This document shows, in pieces, positions 5,059-12,521 of a DNA stretch of 12,521 nucleotides. The translations under genes were made by a program, and so were the position numbers. How positions within the stretch are numbered: position 1 is the first letter of the stretch; the number at the start of each line of letters is the position of its first letter. The stretch is from CAZGTQ01 sp964528575 (GTDB lineage Bacteria; Planctomycetota; UBA1135; GCA-002686595), in the NCBI GenBank assembly GCA_964528575.1, contig CAZGTQ010000056.1, positions 1 to 12,521 of the forward strand, read 5' to 3'. The notes beneath the pieces were generated by a model. The model saw nothing but the letters and a program-made list of their open reading frames with translations. It was not told the DNA's origin and did not search any database.

Positions 5059-7155
5059 CTAGAGGATGTTGATGATCCCCGTGCCCTCTTGCGAGTTCAG
5101 CGTCTCGGTCGACGCGCGGTAGTTCAGGTCGACGGCGATCTTCGTGTTCCAGGGGAGCGGCTCCTTGTCCGCCACGATTCCCAGGGCCACGGCCGCGAAG
5201 CCACGGGCGCGCTCGGTGATCGACTTGTCGGCCAGCATCTGCACGAGCGGGTCGATCGAGCGGGCGTCGCCGATGAAGCCGAGCGCCGTCGAGAGCGAGG
5301 CCTGCGTGGCGAGGCTGGTCGATTCCTGGAGCATCGCGATCAGGTCGTCGACGAGCTTCTTGTCGCCGAGGAGGCCGAGCGCGATCGCCGCCTGCTTGAG
5401 CAGGTCCGCACGGTACTTCGACTCCTTGATGATCTTCTGGATCTCGTCGATCGCGGCGCTCGCGTTCATCAGGCCGAGGCCGACGCACAGGTAGCCGCGG
5501 GCCTCTTCCTCGCGCATCTCGCGCAGCTTCGCGAGCATCGGCTCCTCGGACTCGAGATCCTTGAGGATGCCGAGCGCGATCGCGTATGCGCCGACCTCGC
5601 TCGGGGTCTTCGAATCCTGCAGCAGCTCGCGCAACTGGACCTCGAGGTTGAGCTTGCCGACCTCACCCGCGTCCGTGAGCATGTCGCCCAGGACACCGAT
5701 CGCCAAGGCGTACCAAGCGCGCTCGTCGCCCTTGCGGGAGCCGAGGCCCTTGCCCAGGTGCTTCTTGACCTCTTCGAGGCCCTTGAGGAAGCCCTCTTCG
5801 CCGTCGCCGCGCTTGCCGGCCGCGTGGGCCAGCGCGATCTGGGTGTAGTACTGCGTCTGCAAGTCCGAGACGTCGGACTCGAGCAGCGCCTTGCGGATCT
5901 CCTTGTCGAGCTCGTCTTGGTCGCTGTCCGCGAGCAGGCCGAGCGCGATCGCGCAGGACTGCAGGACCTCGTTCTGCTCCTTCGACTTCTTCTTGTCGAA
6001 GCGCCACAGGAGCTCCTTGGCGACCTTCGCCTTGTGCTCCTCGTAGCTCTCCGTGCCCTCGGCCAGACGCGCGACCGTCACCGGCGCGTGGGCGCGGACG
6101 AGGAACTCGTGCTCGTCGTTCTGCAGGTAGGTGAGCACCGCGTCGATCAGCGTCGCGCGCGAGGCGCTCACGGGGTGCTTCTCGCCCTCGGCGGGCGGAT
6201 CGAGCACCTTGTCGTCGATCTTGACGAGGCCCAGCGCGATCAGCGCCGCGACCTTGACGTCACGCGAGCGGGCCTGGTCGTTCTGGAGCACCTCCCACAG
6301 GAGCTGCGCGACCTTCTGGCGGTCTTCGTTCAGCGGAGCGCGCGCACCGATCAGGCCGAGCGCGTAGCACGCGAAGGCGCGCGTGCGGTAGGGGACCTCG
6401 GTCGACTGGCCCACGAGCTTGCGGCCGTCGGGCGTGTCGAGCACGAGTTGCTGGAGCGTCGGGATCGACTTGGGGTTGGCGAGGATGCCGAGCGACACCG
6501 CGGCCGTTTCGGAGATCTCCTGGTTGCTGTCCTTCAGGAAGTTCGCGATCTCCTTCTCGAACGCCGACTCGTTGTCCTCGCTGGTCTCCTCGTCGCCGAT
6601 CTTGGCGAGCGCGATGAGGCAGCCGGTGACGATGTCGTTGTTGTTCTCGGTCTTGAGCGCGTTCAGCAGCGCGGGCACGACCTTCTGGCGGATGTCCGCT
6701 TCGCTCGGACGCAGGCTGTCCTTGGCCTGGTTCTGCTCGCCGTGGCCGAGGAAGAAGTCGCCGCTGCCCGACGCCGGGCCGCCGGAGTGGATCGCGGCCT
6801 TCAGGTTGATGTACGGCTGCTTGTTGAACTCCCACCAGAACGTCCACTGGTTGAGGTCGGGAGTCGCGCTGCCGCCGCCGCCGCCGGTGGTCGGGCCGGT
6901 GCTGCTGGGGCCGGAGGGCGCGCCGCCGGGCGAGCCGGGGCCGGACGGGCTGGGCGTGCTCGGGCCCGAGGGGCCGGGCGCGCTGGGGCCGGAGGGGCCG
7001 GGCGAGGTCGGGCCACCGCCGCCACCGCCGCCGCCGCCGCCGGGGGGCACGGTGTCGCCGGGACCTGCGTAGGTTCCGCCGTGGCCGAACGCGAGGCCCT
7101 GGAGCCCGAGCGTGCAGCCGGTGAACAGGGCCGATGCAAGGATCAGCTTCTTCAT
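5059..7155 (-). CDS. Exported HEAT-repeat protein, first paralogue (HEAT-1)
   Basis: The protein has 698 residues from the ATG at 7155. MKKLILASALFTGCTLGLQGLAFG is a signal peptide, and cutting after AFG (residue 24) gives a mature start HGGTYAGPGD. A lipoprotein cut at Cys14 (FTGC) is an alternative, but HEAT-2 has Gly there, so it is less likely. The order is a ten-Gly run and Gly/Pro linker (38-96), WTFWWEFNKQPYINLK...GDFFLGHG (104-139), then about twelve HEAT-like repeats (ETAAVSLGILA, QSCAIALGLLAD, KQAAIALGLLGD, QASLSTALGFIGD and others). It ends with LPWNTKIAVDLNYRASTETL and NSQEGTGIINIL. It is richer in Lys than HEAT-2 (FDKKKSKEQNEV here, LDARRSKEPNEV there). It has a strong terminator and lies 347 bases after sdhB. 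It probably acts outside the cytoplasm as a solenoid scaffold. The family is recognisable from memory in Planctomycetota, but its function is unknown to me. Confidence 0.88.
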   Translation of the reverse strand: MKKLILASALFTGCTLGLQGLAFGHGGTYAGPGDTVPPGGGGGGGGGGPTSPGPSGPSAPGPSGPSTPSPSGPGSPGGAPSGPSSTGPTTGGGGGSATPDLNQWTFWWEFNKQPYINLKAAIHSGGPASGSGDFFLGHGEQNQAKDSLRPSEADIRQKVVPALLNALKTENNNDIVTGCLIALAKIGDEETSEDNESAFEKEIANFLKDSNQEISETAAVSLGILANPKSIPTLQQLVLDTPDGRKLVGQSTEVPYRTRAFACYALGLIGARAPLNEDRQKVAQLLWEVLQNDQARSRDVKVAALIALGLVKIDDKVLDPPAEGEKHPVSASRATLIDAVLTYLQNDEHEFLVRAHAPVTVARLAEGTESYEEHKAKVAKELLWRFDKKKSKEQNEVLQSCAIALGLLADSDQDELDKEIRKALLESDVSDLQTQYYTQIALAHAAGKRGDGEEGFLKGLEEVKKHLGKGLGSRKGDERAWYALAIGVLGDMLTDAGEVGKLNLEVQLRELLQDSKTPSEVGAYAIALGILKDLESEEPMLAKLREMREEEARGYLCVGLGLMNASAAIDEIQKIIKESKYRADLLKQAAIALGLLGDKKLVDDLIAMLQESTSLATQASLSTALGFIGDARSIDPLVQMLADKSITERARGFAAVALGIVADKEPLPWNTKIAVDLNYRASTETLNSQEGTGIINIL
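6868..7044 (-). repeat. Low-complexity Gly/Pro/Ser linker coding segment of HEAT-1
   Basis: This segment encodes residues about 38-96: ten consecutive Gly, then repeated PGPSGP/PSGPS triplets, then GGGGG before SATPDLNQW. It corresponds to the HEAT-2 linker. The Gly run arises from a ccg/cca triplet repeat on the plus strand near 7013-7044. Confidence 0.75.
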
Positions 7156-7204
7156 GGAACGCCGTAGATGTTCGGGGACTGTCGTCGAATCGCAACCGGG
7201 GGCT

Positions 7205-7221
7205 CCCTTCGGATCGAAGGG
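7205..7221 (-). promoter_or_regulatory. Hairpin in the HEAT-1 leader
   Basis: cccttcg (7205-7211) and cgaaggg (7215-7221) are perfect reverse complements with a 3-base loop, about 50 bases upstream of the HEAT-1 ATG. It may be an RNA-stabilising or regulatory stem in the 5' untranslated region. No experimental support can be drawn from sequence alone. Confidence 0.35.
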
Positions 7222-7285
7222 TCCCGTGGGATGCGGTAGCACAAATCGTATGCCGCGGAGGGCGGAGCGCGGCACGAACCTGCGC

Positions 7286-7291
7286 ATGATA
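7286..7291 (-). promoter_or_regulatory. Possible -10 element for HEAT-1
   Basis: Read on the minus strand this is TATCAT, five of six matches to TATAAT, about 130 bases upstream of the HEAT-1 start. No good -35 box lies 16-18 bases further upstream. A second weak box, TACGAT, sits at 7245-7250. The call is tentative. Confidence 0.22.
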
Positions 7292-7448
7292 GGCACTTGT
7301 GAGGCCGAAATCGCGGCCTCGCGGCCCGGAATCCGGACCTGGCGGGGCGGTCCAGCGGGGCGTGCGAGCCGCTCGCGTTCCGCCGCCGTAGCGGCCCCTT
7401 CCACCAGCGTGACGCTCGCCCGCGTGACGCCTGCGGCACGGCTCTCAG

Positions 7449-7500
7449 GCCGTGGAGCGATCTCAGGCGCCGTTGCCACGCCTCGAGCTCGCTCCACGCC
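7449..7500 (-). terminator. Long hairpin immediately after the sdhB stop
   Basis: cgtggagcga (7451-7460) pairs perfectly with tcgctccacg (7489-7498). Pairing continues inward after one mismatch (7462-7464 with 7485-7487) and then 7465-7469 with 7479-7483, for about 18 bp in total. The outermost pairing is 4 bases from the sdhB TGA. No T-tract follows on the minus strand, so it is either a 3'-end stability or processing structure or a terminator of a non-classical kind for the sdhCAB transcript. Confidence 0.5.
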
Positions 7501-7502
7501 TC

Positions 7503-8275
7503 TCACAGCCGGGCGCGGGCGAGCAGGTATTCGCGGTTCATGCGCGCGATGTTGGCGACGTCGATGCCCTTGGGGCAGGCGGCCATGCACTCGTAGTGGT
7601 TCGTGCAGTTGCCGAAGCCCTCGGCGTCCATCGTCTCGACCATCGCGACGGCGCGCCGGTCGCGCTCGACCGCGCCCTGCGGCAGGTTCGAGAGGTGCGC
7701 GACTTTCGCGGCGACGAAGAGCATCGCCGACGCGTTGGGGCACGCGGCGACGCACGCTCCGCAGCCGATGCAAGCGGCGGCGTCCATCGCCCGGTCGGCG
7801 GCGTCCTTGGGCACGGGGATCGCGTTCGCGTCGGGCGCGGAGCCGGTGTGGACCGACACGTAGCCGCCCGACTGGATGATGCGGTCGAACGACGAGCGGT
7901 CGACGACGAGGTCGCGCACGAGCGGGAAGGCGTTCGCGCGGAACGGCTCGACCGTGATCATGTCGCCGTCGTGGAAACGGCGCATGTGGAGCTGGCACAC
8001 CGTGGTCTCGCTCTCCGAGCCGTGCGCCTGGCCGTCGACCATGAAGCCGCAACTGCCGCAGATGCCCTCGCGGCAGTCGTGGTCGAACGCGACCGGCTCG
8101 TCGCCCGACGCGGTGAGCTGCTCGTTGAGCACGTCGAGCATCTCGAGGAAGGACATGTCGGGCGACACGCCCTTCAGGTGGTAGGTCGCTAGCGCGCCGG
8201 CCGCGTCCGGACCGGCCTGGCGCCACACGCGCAGCGTGATCTTCATCGCGCCGTTCTCGTCACCGTGCGTAGCGC

Positions 8276-8279
<4 letters not shown>
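7503..8279 (-). CDS. sdhB: Succinate dehydrogenase/fumarate reductase iron-sulfur subunit
   Basis: This is the electron-transfer subunit of complex II. It passes electrons from FAD in SdhA through three Fe-S clusters to the quinone site at the membrane. The protein has 258 residues. The [2Fe-2S] ligands are C69, C74, C77 (CREGICGSC) and C95. The C-terminal domain has CIGCGACVAACP (C170, C173, C176, C180) and CTNHYECMAACP (C225, C231, C235). By family precedent these hold a [4Fe-4S] cluster (C170, C173, C176, C235) and a [3Fe-4S] cluster (C180, C225, C231). All ligands are present. The ATG at 8279 overlaps the sdhA stop in an ATGA arrangement, and AGAGGAG lies 6 bases upstream (8286-8292), which supports this start over Met12. 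It is the last gene of sdhCAB. A fumarate reductase direction cannot be excluded from sequence. Confidence 0.97.
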
Positions 8280-10206
<1,927 letters not shown>

Positions 10207-10210
<4 letters not shown>

Positions 10211-10860
10211 TGGGCACCTCCCACGAACGCGTAGTAGATCGGGAACGAGGCGAAGCCGAGCCCGAGCAGGATCGCCAGCGCGAGGCTGGCCTTCTCGAGG
10301 AGCGGAGTCACGTTGGGGTGGTTGACGCCGAGCGTCTGGCAGGCGCTCTTGAACGCGTGCGCGAGGTGGAACGAGAGCGCGACGACTCCGACGAGGTAGA
10401 CGAGCGCGTGGATCGGCGTCGTGAGCAGCGCGCGCGTCGAGGCCGCCGGCGCGTCCGCGAAGCCCGCGCCGAAGCGGAAGTCGAGGATGTGCTTGATCAG
10501 GAACGCGAGCACGACGAGCCCGGTGACGAGCATCGTCATCGACGACACGGTCGCCTTGCCGCGCGTGCTGCGCACGACGTAACCCTGCTTGCGCGCCTCG
10601 CGGTTCTCCATGCCGACGCGCACGCCGAGATAGATGTGCCCGACGAAGATCAGCGCGAGGCCGATCTCGGCGACGTACAGGAGGATGCCCCAGTCCTTGA
10701 GCTTGCCGACATAGTCGTCGAACGCCGTGTCGCCGACGTACAGTTGCAGGTTGCCCCACAGGTGGACGAACAAGTAGCCCACCAGGGCCAGACCGGTGAC
10801 GGCCATCACGGCCTTCTTCCCGATCGACGAATCGAGGCAGTCTCCGATCCAGCGCAGCAT
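10207..10860 (-). CDS. sdhC: Succinate dehydrogenase cytochrome b subunit, type-B five-helix anchor
   Basis: This membrane anchor binds heme b and exchanges electrons with quinone. The protein has 217 residues with five hydrophobic helices, at about 18-40, 58-82, 108-128, 148-172 and 188-213. Candidate heme ligands are H33, H75, H124 and H165 (or H168). The 42-residue H33-H75 spacing equals that of the first two ligands of the Bacillus subtilis diheme protein (H28, H70), which supports a two-heme, single-anchor enzyme. No sdhD is present, as expected for this type. The ATG at 10860 is preceded by AGAGGTG (10867-10873). It is the first gene of sdhCAB, with a 223-base divergent gap to the phosphatase gene. 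Type-B enzymes usually work with menaquinone; that is family knowledge, not seen here. Confidence 0.95.
10215..10222 (-). promoter_or_regulatory. Ribosome binding site that fixes the sdhA GTG start
   Basis: The minus strand reads GGGAGGTG, then CCCA, then GTG. This near-perfect Shine-Dalgarno sequence lies inside the end of sdhC and decides the GTG at 10210 as the sdhA start. Confidence 0.85.
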
Positions 10861-10874
10861 GCTCTACACCTCTT

Positions 10875-10886
10875 GGTCCGCGGACC
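10875..10886 (-). promoter_or_regulatory. 12-bp perfect palindrome just upstream of the sdhC ribosome binding site
   Basis: ggtccgcggacc is its own reverse complement and lies 2 bases upstream of the AGAGGTG box of sdhC. It may be an operator half-site pair or a leader stem. Several such 12-mers are expected by chance in 12.5 kb of this composition, so only its position is suggestive. Confidence 0.3.
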
Positions 10887-10932
10887 CCGCGCCGCCGACG
10901 GGTGAGCGGGACGGTCGTGACGGGAAAGCGGG

Positions 10933-10961
10933 ACCCTAGCGAAGCGGTTCGCACCGGGCAA
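10933..10961 (-). promoter_or_regulatory. Possible sdhCAB promoter
   Basis: On the minus strand TTGCCC (10956-10961) and TAGGGT (10933-10938) are separated by exactly 17 bases. That is four of six and three of six matches to the housekeeping consensus. The position, about 75 bases upstream of sdhC, is reasonable, but the boxes are weak. Confidence 0.25.
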
Positions 10962-11032
10962 TCGCGCCGAGGCCTAAACCGCCCGGACGCAACGGTGGAG
11001 CGAAGGCGCGCTCGGCGCCATGCTGCACGAGC

Positions 11033-11062
11033 GTCCGGACCAGTGTCCGGGCCAGTGTCCAG
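11033..11062. repeat. Short 12-bp tandem repeat in the sdhC/phosphatase divergent region
   Basis: gtccggaccagt (11033-11044) is followed directly by gtccgggccagt (11045-11056) and a partial third copy, gtccag (11057-11062). The first two units differ at one base. It lies 22 bases before the phosphatase ATG. Confidence 0.65.
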
Positions 11063-11083
11063 AAGACGAGCCCGGGACCGACG

Positions 11084-11773
11084 ATGGACGAGCCGATCAC
11101 GCGACTGTTCCTCGTGCGCCACGGACGCGTCGAGAGCGCCTGGGTCGAGCGCTTGTACGGCGGGCTCGACGTGCCGCTCTCCGAGCTCGGCCGGCGCCAG
11201 GCGGAGCGCGCCGCGGCGCTGCTCGCGAACGAGCCGCTCGACGCGGTCGTCTCGTCCGGGCTCGCGCGCACCGAGCACGGCGCGGCGTGCATCCGGCGCG
11301 GGCGCGGGCTCGAGCGGCGCGACGAGCCGGCGCTCGTCGAGCTCGACCGCGGCGCGTGGGCCGGGCTCACGCGCGCCGAGCTCGAGCGGCGCGAGCCGGG
11401 CGCCTGGGACGCTTGGTGGGAGGCGCCGCACGAGCGGCGGCCGCCGGCGGGGGAGAGCTTGGAAGATCTCGCGGCGCGCGTGCTGCCGTGCGTCGAGGCG
11501 CTCGTGCGCGAGCTCGATGGGGGAGCCGCGGCGATCGTCAGCCACAGTTGGGTGACGCGCATCGTCGTCGCGCACGTGCTCGGGCTCGGGCCCGCGGGCG
11601 CGCGCGAGCTCGACGTCCCCCCGGGGGGAGTCTGCGCGCTCGACTGGCCGAGCCGCTGGCCGCTCGGCGAAGCGAGTCTCGAGCCGACTCTGCTCGGGCT
11701 CAACCTCGACCGCGCGCCCGAGCGCTCGCGCGGCTGGATGCGCGGTCCCCACCGCACTCCACCGCCGCGTTGA
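11084..11773 (+). CDS. Histidine phosphatase superfamily protein (phosphoglycerate mutase-like)
   Basis: The protein has 229 residues. The family uses a phospho-histidine intermediate to remove or move phosphate groups. The N-terminal signature LFLVRHGR places the catalytic Arg12-His13-Gly14 triad. SSGLARTEHGA supplies R62, ELDRGAWAGLT supplies the acidic residue E86, and VSHSWVTRIVV supplies the second catalytic His154. The set is complete, so the enzyme should be active. The ELDRGAWAGL segment resembles cobalamin-pathway alpha-ribazole phosphatases and GpmB-like phosphatases, but no cobalamin gene is nearby, so the substrate is open. There is no signal peptide, so it is cytoplasmic. It is the only complete plus-strand gene; it diverges from sdhC and converges on the small gene 17 bases downstream. 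Its ribosome binding site is weak (GGGA, 7 bases upstream). Confidence 0.9.
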   Translation: MDEPITRLFLVRHGRVESAWVERLYGGLDVPLSELGRRQAERAAALLANEPLDAVVSSGLARTEHGAACIRRGRGLERRDEPALVELDRGAWAGLTRAELERREPGAWDAWWEAPHERRPPAGESLEDLAARVLPCVEALVRELDGGAAAIVSHSWVTRIVVAHVLGLGPAGARELDVPPGGVCALDWPSRWPLGEASLEPTLLGLNLDRAPERSRGWMRGPHRTPPPR

Positions 11774-11790
11774 GCGCCGAGCGAGCGACG

Positions 11791-12045
11791 TCAGTTGTTG
11801 GGAAAGCCCTTCTTCTTGGGGCCGCCCGGGCCGCCCCCCGGATCGGGCGGATTGCCTCCGCCCAGCGGGAAGCCGCCGAAGTTCTCGAACACGTTCTTGA
11901 GCTCGATCAGGCCTTCCTGGAGGTGGTAGGCGAGAGCGATGAACTGGCAGTCGACGTTGTCGACCGGATCGTCGACCTCGAACGCGGCCTTGCAGGTCAG
12001 ATCGCACGGGCGATCCGCGTTGAAGAAGCACTTCTTCACGGACAT
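11791..12045 (-). CDS. Small cysteine-containing protein of unknown function
   Basis: The protein has 84 residues: MSVKKCFFNADRPCDLTCKA and so on. I do not recognise a named family. It has four Cys (C6, C14, C18, C33) in the first 33 residues, spaced C-x7-C-x3-C-x14-C, which could bind a metal or form disulfides. A hydrophobic/amphipathic helix follows (FIALAYHLQEGLIELKNVFENF, residues 35-56), then a Gly/Pro-rich tail (PPDPGGGPGGPKKKGFPNN) that is probably disordered. No signal peptide or membrane segment is seen. The ATG at 12045 lies inside the end of the MaoC-like gene (10-base overlap), and GGGAGGTG sits 7 bases upstream (12053-12060), the same box as at sdhA. This supports real expression coupled to the MaoC-like gene. 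The CDS is credible because of that site and the composition change, but the function is unknown. Confidence 0.8.
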   Translation of the reverse strand: MSVKKCFFNADRPCDLTCKAAFEVDDPVDNVDCQFIALAYHLQEGLIELKNVFENFGGFPLGGGNPPDPGGGPGGPKKKGFPNN

Positions 12046-12521
12046 TCGACTTCACCTCCCGCGGCGAGCGGCGCGCCGTCGCGCCGGCGCCGATCGCGCA
12101 GCATGACCGTCTCCCAGGTGCCGTCGACGACGCGCTCGCCGCGCTGGTTGTAGACCCGCGTGCGCCAGCGCACGCGGCCGCGGTTGCGCGTCGGATTGGG
12201 GTCGACCTCGAGCACCTCGAGCTCGACGCGCAGCGTGTCGCCGGCGCGCACCGGTCCCTCGAAGCGGACCGCGACTTCGGCGAGCGCCGCGATCGTTCCG
12301 TCGAACAGGCCGATCTGCGCCGCGAGCCCGCTCGCGAGCGACTCGACGAGCAGCCCGTGGGCGATGCGCGAGCGGAACGGCGAGCGCGCCGCGAACACCT
12401 CGTCGGTGTGCAGCGGGTTGAAGTCGCCCGACAGGCCGGCGAACGCGGCGACGTCGGCCTCGGTGACGGTGCGCCCGGCGGACGCGAACGCGTCGCCGAC
12501 GTGCAGGTCCTCGAACCAAAG
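12036..12521 (-). CDS. MaoC-like hot-dog fold (R)-hydratase (5' end outside window)
   Basis: 161 residues are visible, from the window edge to the TGA at 12036-12038. The reading starts LWFEDLHVGDAFASAGRTVTEADVAAFAGLSGDFNPLHTDE, the classic MaoC N-terminal sequence, so only a few residues are missing. The internal GTG at 12398 is not the start, since the catalytic motif lies upstream of it. The hydratase motif is D33 and H38 (SGDFNPLHTD), then SRIAHGLLVES and the strand FEGPVRAGDTLRVELEVLE. The family hydrates trans-2-enoyl-CoA or related acyl thioesters in fatty-acid, PHA or mesaconyl-type pathways. The substrate cannot be named here. It is cytoplasmic. The basic, Arg-rich tail (MLRDRRRRDGAPLAAGGEVE) lies beyond the hot-dog fold and contains the ribosome binding site of the next gene. 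Confidence 0.93.
   Translation of the reverse strand, partial: LWFEDLHVGDAFASAGRTVTEADVAAFAGLSGDFNPLHTDEVFAARSPFRSRIAHGLLVESLASGLAAQIGLFDGTIAALAEVAVRFEGPVRAGDTLRVELEVLEVDPNPTRNRGRVRWRTRVYNQRGERVVDGTWETVMLRDRRRRDGAPLAAGGEVECP

Larger units (their letters stand above)
7156..7502. other. Intergenic region between sdhB and HEAT-1
   Basis: These 347 bases have no credible gene. On the minus strand they carry, in order, the hairpin just past the sdhB stop (7449-7500), a perfect 7-bp stem gaggccg/cggcctc (7301-7307 with 7314-7320), a TATCAT box (7286-7291) and the HEAT-1 leader with a 7-bp hairpin (7205-7221). The leader around 7180-7260 is less GC-rich than its surroundings, as expected for a promoter region. 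Confidence 0.6.

Noticed and set aside
7131..7155. Lipoprotein signal (FTGC, Cys14) in HEAT-1
   Set aside because: The residue at -3 is Phe, which is unusual for a lipobox, and the aligned position in HEAT-2 is Gly. A standard signal peptide cut before HGGTY fits both paralogues better.
4504..7167. Open frame of 887 codons on the plus strand opposite HEAT-1
   Set aside because: The translation is a low-complexity Arg/Glu/Leu/Val series antisense to the HEAT repeats. HEAT-1 itself has a signal peptide, conserved repeats and paralogues, so it is the real gene.
7152..7439. Possible 95-residue protein upstream of HEAT-1 on the minus strand
   Set aside because: Arg-rich translation with no motif, and it overlaps the HEAT-1 start by 4 bases in another frame. 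No ribosome binding site was seen. More likely non-coding leader.
7156..8226. N-terminal extension of HEAT-1 in the same frame up to 8226
   Set aside because: The frame runs through the sdhB gene. The signal peptide beginning MKKLIL at 7155 marks the true start.
10902..11555. Plus-strand frame overlapping the histidine phosphatase start
   Set aside because: It has a Ser/Arg-rich translation without a domain, whereas the frame starting at 11084 has the complete histidine phosphatase motif set.

Overview
The window is very GC-rich, with codon third positions almost always G or C. It carries ten protein genes, two of them cut by the window edges, and no RNA genes, mobile elements or CRISPR arrays that I could see. 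The best guess for the source is a member of the Planctomycetota. From memory, exported HEAT-repeat proteins whose N-terminus reads HGGTYxGPGDTxPPGGGG, followed by a Gly/Pro linker and a WTFWW segment, are typical of that phylum. The Bacteroidetes-like type-B succinate dehydrogenase also fits. This assignment is inference, not proof.

Layout, left to right. (1) 1-351, plus strand: the C-terminal end of a TPR-like protein with a membrane tail. (2) 386-7155, minus strand: three consecutive paralogous genes for exported HEAT-repeat proteins of about 690-702 residues. In transcription order they are HEAT-1 (5059-7155), HEAT-2 (2612-4720) and HEAT-3 (386-2458). HEAT-1 and HEAT-2 align from end to end; HEAT-3 is a diverged relative. 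The gaps hold a convincing hairpin terminator after HEAT-1, a 13-bp inverted repeat after HEAT-2, and short hairpins just upstream of the starts. None of the three genes has a good Shine-Dalgarno sequence. (3) 7503-10860, minus strand: a compact sdhC-sdhA-sdhB operon with 4-base start/stop overlaps, strong ribosome binding sites and a long hairpin right after the sdhB stop. (4) 11084-11773, plus strand: a histidine phosphatase, divergent from sdhC. (5) 11791-12521, minus strand: a MaoC-like hot-dog hydratase (5' end outside the window) whose end overlaps a small cysteine-containing protein of unknown function.

How the parts relate. The sdh operon encodes complex II (succinate:quinone oxidoreductase), linking the TCA cycle to the membrane quinone pool. 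The MaoC-like protein and the phosphatase look like independent metabolic genes. The HEAT cluster is the least understood part. Its members share an N-terminal WW...GHG module, roughly ten to twelve HEAT-like repeats, and a C-terminal LPW...LNYRAxTETL motif. They are secreted or periplasmic and probably act as binding scaffolds, but no substrate or partner can be read from the sequence. If the window holds an undescribed system, this tandem family is the best candidate.
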